From assembly GCA_018268105.1 (NCBI GenBank), contig JAFDXG010000129.1, forward strand, positions 1 to 64,000: DNA of 64,000 bases. The letters are read 5' to 3'. The number at the start of each line of letters is the position of its first letter. Within the stretch, counting starts at the first letter, position 1. Positions 61,286 to 64,000 of the stretch are shown piece after piece. This stretch comes from Bacteroidota bacterium (lineage in GTDB: Bacteria; Bacteroidota; Bacteroidia; Chitinophagales; Chitinophagaceae). The position numbers were made by a program, and so were the translations under genes. The notes below the pieces were generated by a model that searched no databases, had not been told where the DNA came from, and saw nothing but the letters and a program-made list of their open reading frames with translations.

Positions 61286-61403
61286 TTTAAAAAGGATATA
61301 GTGTTAGACTTCAGAAATGCGCACTTCGTGCTGTGAACAATAATTATTCTAATGCCCGGATTGAAAAAATATAAAAAAGAGAAGATTAGTGAAAGCTGCA
61401 CTC

Positions 61404-62762
61404 ATGTCTGATCAACAGATTATTTCTCCAAACCGGTCTGATGGCAGACGCAGGATCAAAGCGATTACTGGCGGCTCAATTGGGAATCTGGTAGAATGGT
61501 ACGACTGGTATGCATACTCAGCTTTTGCATTGTATTTTTCCCCCGTTTTTTTTCCGCATGACGACCGTACCGCGCAGTTGCTGAATGCTGCAGGTATTTT
61601 TGCCGTAGGTTTTTTAATGCGTCCTATAGGCGGCTGGCTGTTTGGACGTATAGCCGATAAAACCGGCAGAAAAAAGGCACTGACCCTTTCTATTTTTTTA
61701 ATGTCTTTGGGTTCGCTCATTGTAGCCTGCACTCCCGGATATGAATCCATAGGTATTGTTGCCCCAATTTTACTCTTCCTGGCCCGATTGCTTCAGGGGA
61801 TTAGTGTAGGTGGTGAATATGGTACTTCGGCCACATATCTCAGCGAAATGGCGACAAGTAACCGCCGTGGATTTTATTCCAGCTTTCAATACGTAACATT
61901 AATAGGGGGACAGTTGATAGCGCTGGGTGTTCAACTGGTACTGCAGAAGCTTTTGCTGACGGATCAACAATTGCACGACTGGGGATGGAGAATCCCTTTT
62001 TTCATTGGGGCGGCACTTGCCGTAGTTGCGTTTTATATCCGTGCACATTTAGATGAATCAGCTTCTTTTACTATGAAGGATAAGGCTGAGAGGGGATCTC
62101 TTGGCAAACTATTGAAATATCCTAAATCTGTGGCCACCGTCATTGGACTAACTTTGGGCGGCACCATTGCTTTTTATACTTATTCTATTTATATGCAAAA
62201 GTTTCTGGTGAATACCGTTCATTTGAGTATTGACCAAAGTACACTTATTTCTTTTTTTTCATTGCTGTTGTTTGCCCTGCTGCAACCTGTATTTGGATCA
62301 CTTTCGGACAAGGTTGGCAGAAAACCTTTGCTTATTGGTTTTGGTGTTTTAGGTACCTTATGCACTGTCCCGTTATTGTCAGCTATAGGAAGCGTATCTG
62401 GTTCAGGAGGCGCATTTGTGCTGGTAATGCTGGGTTTACTAATTGTAAGTGGATATACTTCTATTAATGCTGTGGTTAAGGCTGAACTGTTTCCTGCTGA
62501 GATAAGGGCGCTTGGTGTAGGTCTGCCTTATGCACTTACTACCGCTATTTTTGGAGGCACTGCTGAAGTTGTGGCATTGTGGTTTAAACAAAAGGGACAG
62601 GAAACCTGGTTCTATTGGTATGTAACTGCCTGCATATTTATTTCACTCATGGTATATGTCACGATGAGGGACACCAAAAAGCACTCAAAGATCACCCAAA
62701 TTTGGCCTGGTGATGGATACAACAAAGCCACGAATTTCAGCGTTCCGCGGGATGATATATGA
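61404..62762 (+). CDS. MFS transporter, metabolite:H+ symporter (MHS) type
   Basis: The product is 452 aa from the ATG at 61404; a GTG at 61389 in frame is possible and adds five residues. It has 12 hydrophobic segments and the MHS hallmark motifs: GSIGNLVEWYDWYAYSAFALYF near residue 25-45, GRIADKTGRKKAL near 90, LQGISVGGEYGTSATYL near 130 and GSLSDKVGRKPLL near 300. Members import alpha-ketoglutarate, citrate, shikimate or proline/betaine with protons. The exact substrate is not predictable. A strong hairpin follows its stop. Confidence 0.92.
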   Translation: MSDQQIISPNRSDGRRRIKAITGGSIGNLVEWYDWYAYSAFALYFSPVFFPHDDRTAQLLNAAGIFAVGFLMRPIGGWLFGRIADKTGRKKALTLSIFLMSLGSLIVACTPGYESIGIVAPILLFLARLLQGISVGGEYGTSATYLSEMATSNRRGFYSSFQYVTLIGGQLIALGVQLVLQKLLLTDQQLHDWGWRIPFFIGAALAVVAFYIRAHLDESASFTMKDKAERGSLGKLLKYPKSVATVIGLTLGGTIAFYTYSIYMQKFLVNTVHLSIDQSTLISFFSLLLFALLQPVFGSLSDKVGRKPLLIGFGVLGTLCTVPLLSAIGSVSGSGGAFVLVMLGLLIVSGYTSINAVVKAELFPAEIRALGVGLPYALTTAIFGGTAEVVALWFKQKGQETWFYWYVTACIFISLMVYVTMRDTKKHSKITQIWPGDGYNKATNFSVPRDDI

Positions 62763-62769
62763 ATACAAG

Positions 62770-62832
62770 AGCTACGAATGCACGTGTGTATTAAAATACA
62801 TTAGTGAATTCGTGGCTATGATCCGGTTTTTT
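62770..62832 (+). terminator. Terminator of the MFS gene
   Basis: AGCTACGAAT (62770-62779) pairs with ATTCGTGGCT (62808-62817), with an inner TGTATT/AATACA stem (62787-62792 and 62795-62800), and is followed by a T-run at 62825-62832. Confidence 0.75.
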
Positions 62833-62885
62833 TCATTGATATACAATAATTTCTAACTTTAGGCATTGTTGTAAAAAATGATGGA

Positions 62886-64000
62886 TTGAAAAACCTGCTG
62901 CTTTTGATATTGTTGTTTTTTGGGGGGACTTACCAGCTACAGGCCCAGCAAAATCCTTCACTCTCTAATTTGCGGAAAAAAATTATCAATACCAGGCAGG
63001 ATACCCTTAGGCTTGATTCCCTGAGTATTGTACCCGGTACTTTTAAGATGTTCAATATTGATCCTGGCTATTACAGACTGGATGATGTAAACGCAATACT
63101 TACCTGGAATAAAAAACCCATAGCAGATAGTGCGTTGATACTATACCGTGTATTTCCCGGCAGGTTCAGAACGGTGTACCAGAGAATGCGGTTTGACAGT
63201 ATCAGCAATAATTTTTTAGCTGGGCCCACTATCAGTGGCAACGAACTTACTCAGAACTCTGTTTTTGATTTTGGTAATATCAGCTATAATGGCAGCTTTG
63301 GAAGAGGACTTTCTTTTGGTAACCGGCAGGATGTGGTACTGAACTCCACCCTTAACCTGCAAATGAGCGGATACCTTGCCGACAGTATCCAGATTGCTGC
63401 AGCTATTACCGATAGTAACATACCAATACAACCTGATGGTAATACTCAAAATTTGAATGAGTTTGACCGGGTGTTTATTCAATTTAAAAAAAACAACTGG
63501 CATTTTGATATAGGAGATATTGACCTCAGGCAGCAACAGAATTATTTTTTAAATTATTATTCCAGACTACAGGGTGCATCTTTTGAGCAGGAAACAAAGG
63601 TTAGTACTAATATTAAAAATCATTTTTTATTCAGCGGGGCTATTGCCAAAGGAAAATACACAAGAAATATTTTTCAGGGCTCTGAAGGCAACCAGGGACC
63701 TTACCGGTTGCAGGGCCCAAATAATGAACTTTTCTTCATTGTGCTTGCAGGTACCGAAAGAGTATATATTGACGGAGAACTGATGCAGCGTGGTGAGGAC
63801 CAGGATTATGTGATCAACTATAATACTGCCGAAGTTACATTTACGCCTAAACGAATGATTTCAAAAGATTCGCGCATACAGGTTGAATTTGGTTATGCCG
63901 ACAGGAATTATCTCAACTCTCAATTGTATTTGTTTGATGAAGCTGCAATAGGTTCAAAACTTAAAATAAAAGTAGCGGCGTATTCCAATGCCGATGCAAA
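62886..64000 (+). CDS. Start of a large secreted protein, TTG start, cut by the window end
   Basis: An open frame of 371 codons runs from a TTG at 62886 to the window edge without a stop. The product starts [21 protein letters not shown], a clean signal peptide, and continues with regularly spaced strands such as [25 protein letters not shown] segments ([18 protein letters not shown]), [60 protein letters not shown] (in part) and [27 protein letters not shown] (in part). I recall similar very large outer-membrane-associated proteins in Bacteroidota, with unknown function. The nearest ATGs (62878, 62881) are in another frame and stop at once, so TTG is the likely start. The upstream TAACTTTA (62854) is one mismatch from a -7 box. 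Confidence 0.85.
   Translation, partial: MKNLLLLILLFFGGTYQLQAQQNPSLSNLRKKIINTRQDTLRLDSLSIVPGTFKMFNIDPGYYRLDDVNAILTWNKKPIADSALILYRVFPGRFRTVYQRMRFDSISNNFLAGPTISGNELTQNSVFDFGNISYNGSFGRGLSFGNRQDVVLNSTLNLQMSGYLADSIQIAAAITDSNIPIQPDGNTQNLNEFDRVFIQFKKNNWHFDIGDIDLRQQQNYFLNYYSRLQGASFEQETKVSTNIKNHFLFSGAIAKGKYTRNIFQGSEGNQGPYRLQGPNNELFFIVLAGTERVYIDGELMQRGEDQDYVINYNTAEVTFTPKRMISKDSRIQVEFGYADRNYLNSQLYLFDEAAIGSKLKIKVAAYSNADA

Noticed and set aside
1..64000. CRISPR arrays, tRNA or rRNA genes, complete insertion sequences
   Set aside because: I found no regularly spaced identical repeats, no cloverleaf-like T-loop sequences outside genes and no transposase gene. A dedicated search (tRNAscan, Infernal, CRISPR finder) could still reveal a degenerate example.

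Overview
The window comes from a Bacteroidota chromosome, most likely a Chitinophagaceae-type bacterium. The evidence is a SusC/SusD pair with SusD-type lipoprotein signals, CRTAC1-like VCBS/ASPIC proteins, a GxxExxY protein, a LytTR regulator, YtxJ (bacillithiol-linked), a SWIB protein with a histone-H1-like tail, AT-rich spacers, and promoter boxes of the Bacteroidota form TAnnTTTG. I see no rRNA, tRNA, CRISPR array, prophage or complete insertion sequence.

Layout. 1-734: a small accessory patch with the start of a DprA-like gene, a GxxExxY gene flanked by 19-bp direct repeats, and the C-terminal scrap of a lost enzyme. 0.8-4.3 kb: an orphan LytTR response regulator, then a GMC dehydrogenase with its Tat/lipoprotein small subunit. 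4.4-17.7 kb: a nutrient-uptake region with SusC-SusD, two roughly 1,100-aa VCBS/ASPIC proteins and a propeller-like lipoprotein. 17.7-25.4 kb: housekeeping and small modules, including a truncated PIN toxin, an alpha-oxoamine synthase with a palindromic operator candidate, NADP isocitrate dehydrogenase, a RelE-type toxin-antitoxin pair, an MpaB-like oxygenase, a SpoU-type methyltransferase, a deoxyribonucleotidase and a secreted EEP-family hydrolase. 25.5-29.7 kb: a four-gene metal/redox operon (porin, Rieske lipoprotein, imelysin, di-heme oxidoreductase).

30-38.4 kb: an esterase, then a TetR-controlled operon that encodes a LolA-like protein, two FtsX-type permeases, an ABC ATPase and an outer-membrane barrel, i.e. 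a predicted trans-envelope transport route. 38.4-50.7 kb: a large multi-domain cytochrome c lipoprotein, SWIB protein, YtxJ, alpha-glucan phosphorylase, thioesterase, a UPF0175/DUF3368 module with a broken toxin, FKBP, a NamZ-like muramidase and fmt. 50.8-56.6 kb: a divergent sugar locus (DUF1080 hydrolase facing DUF4432 epimerase, cupin isomerase, TIM-barrel isomerase and Gfo/Idh/MocA dehydrogenase). 56.8-64 kb: an AraC-type protein, DoxX and NTF2-like genes, a methyltransferase, a CPA1 antiporter, an MFS transporter and the start of a large secreted protein that uses a TTG start.

The most coherent biological hypothesis is a split 3-keto-glycoside pathway. The GMC/GLDH3 pair at 1.9-4.3 kb could oxidise glycosides in the periplasm, and the DUF1080 locus at 50.8-56.6 kb could cleave and process the 3-keto products. 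The imelysin/DHOR/Rieske/porin operon and the TetR/LolA-like/FtsX/ABC/barrel operon are the other two gene sets that look like complete, little-described systems. Toxin genes are decaying at two places (17.7 kb and 46 kb), and several spacers carry degenerate short-period repeats.
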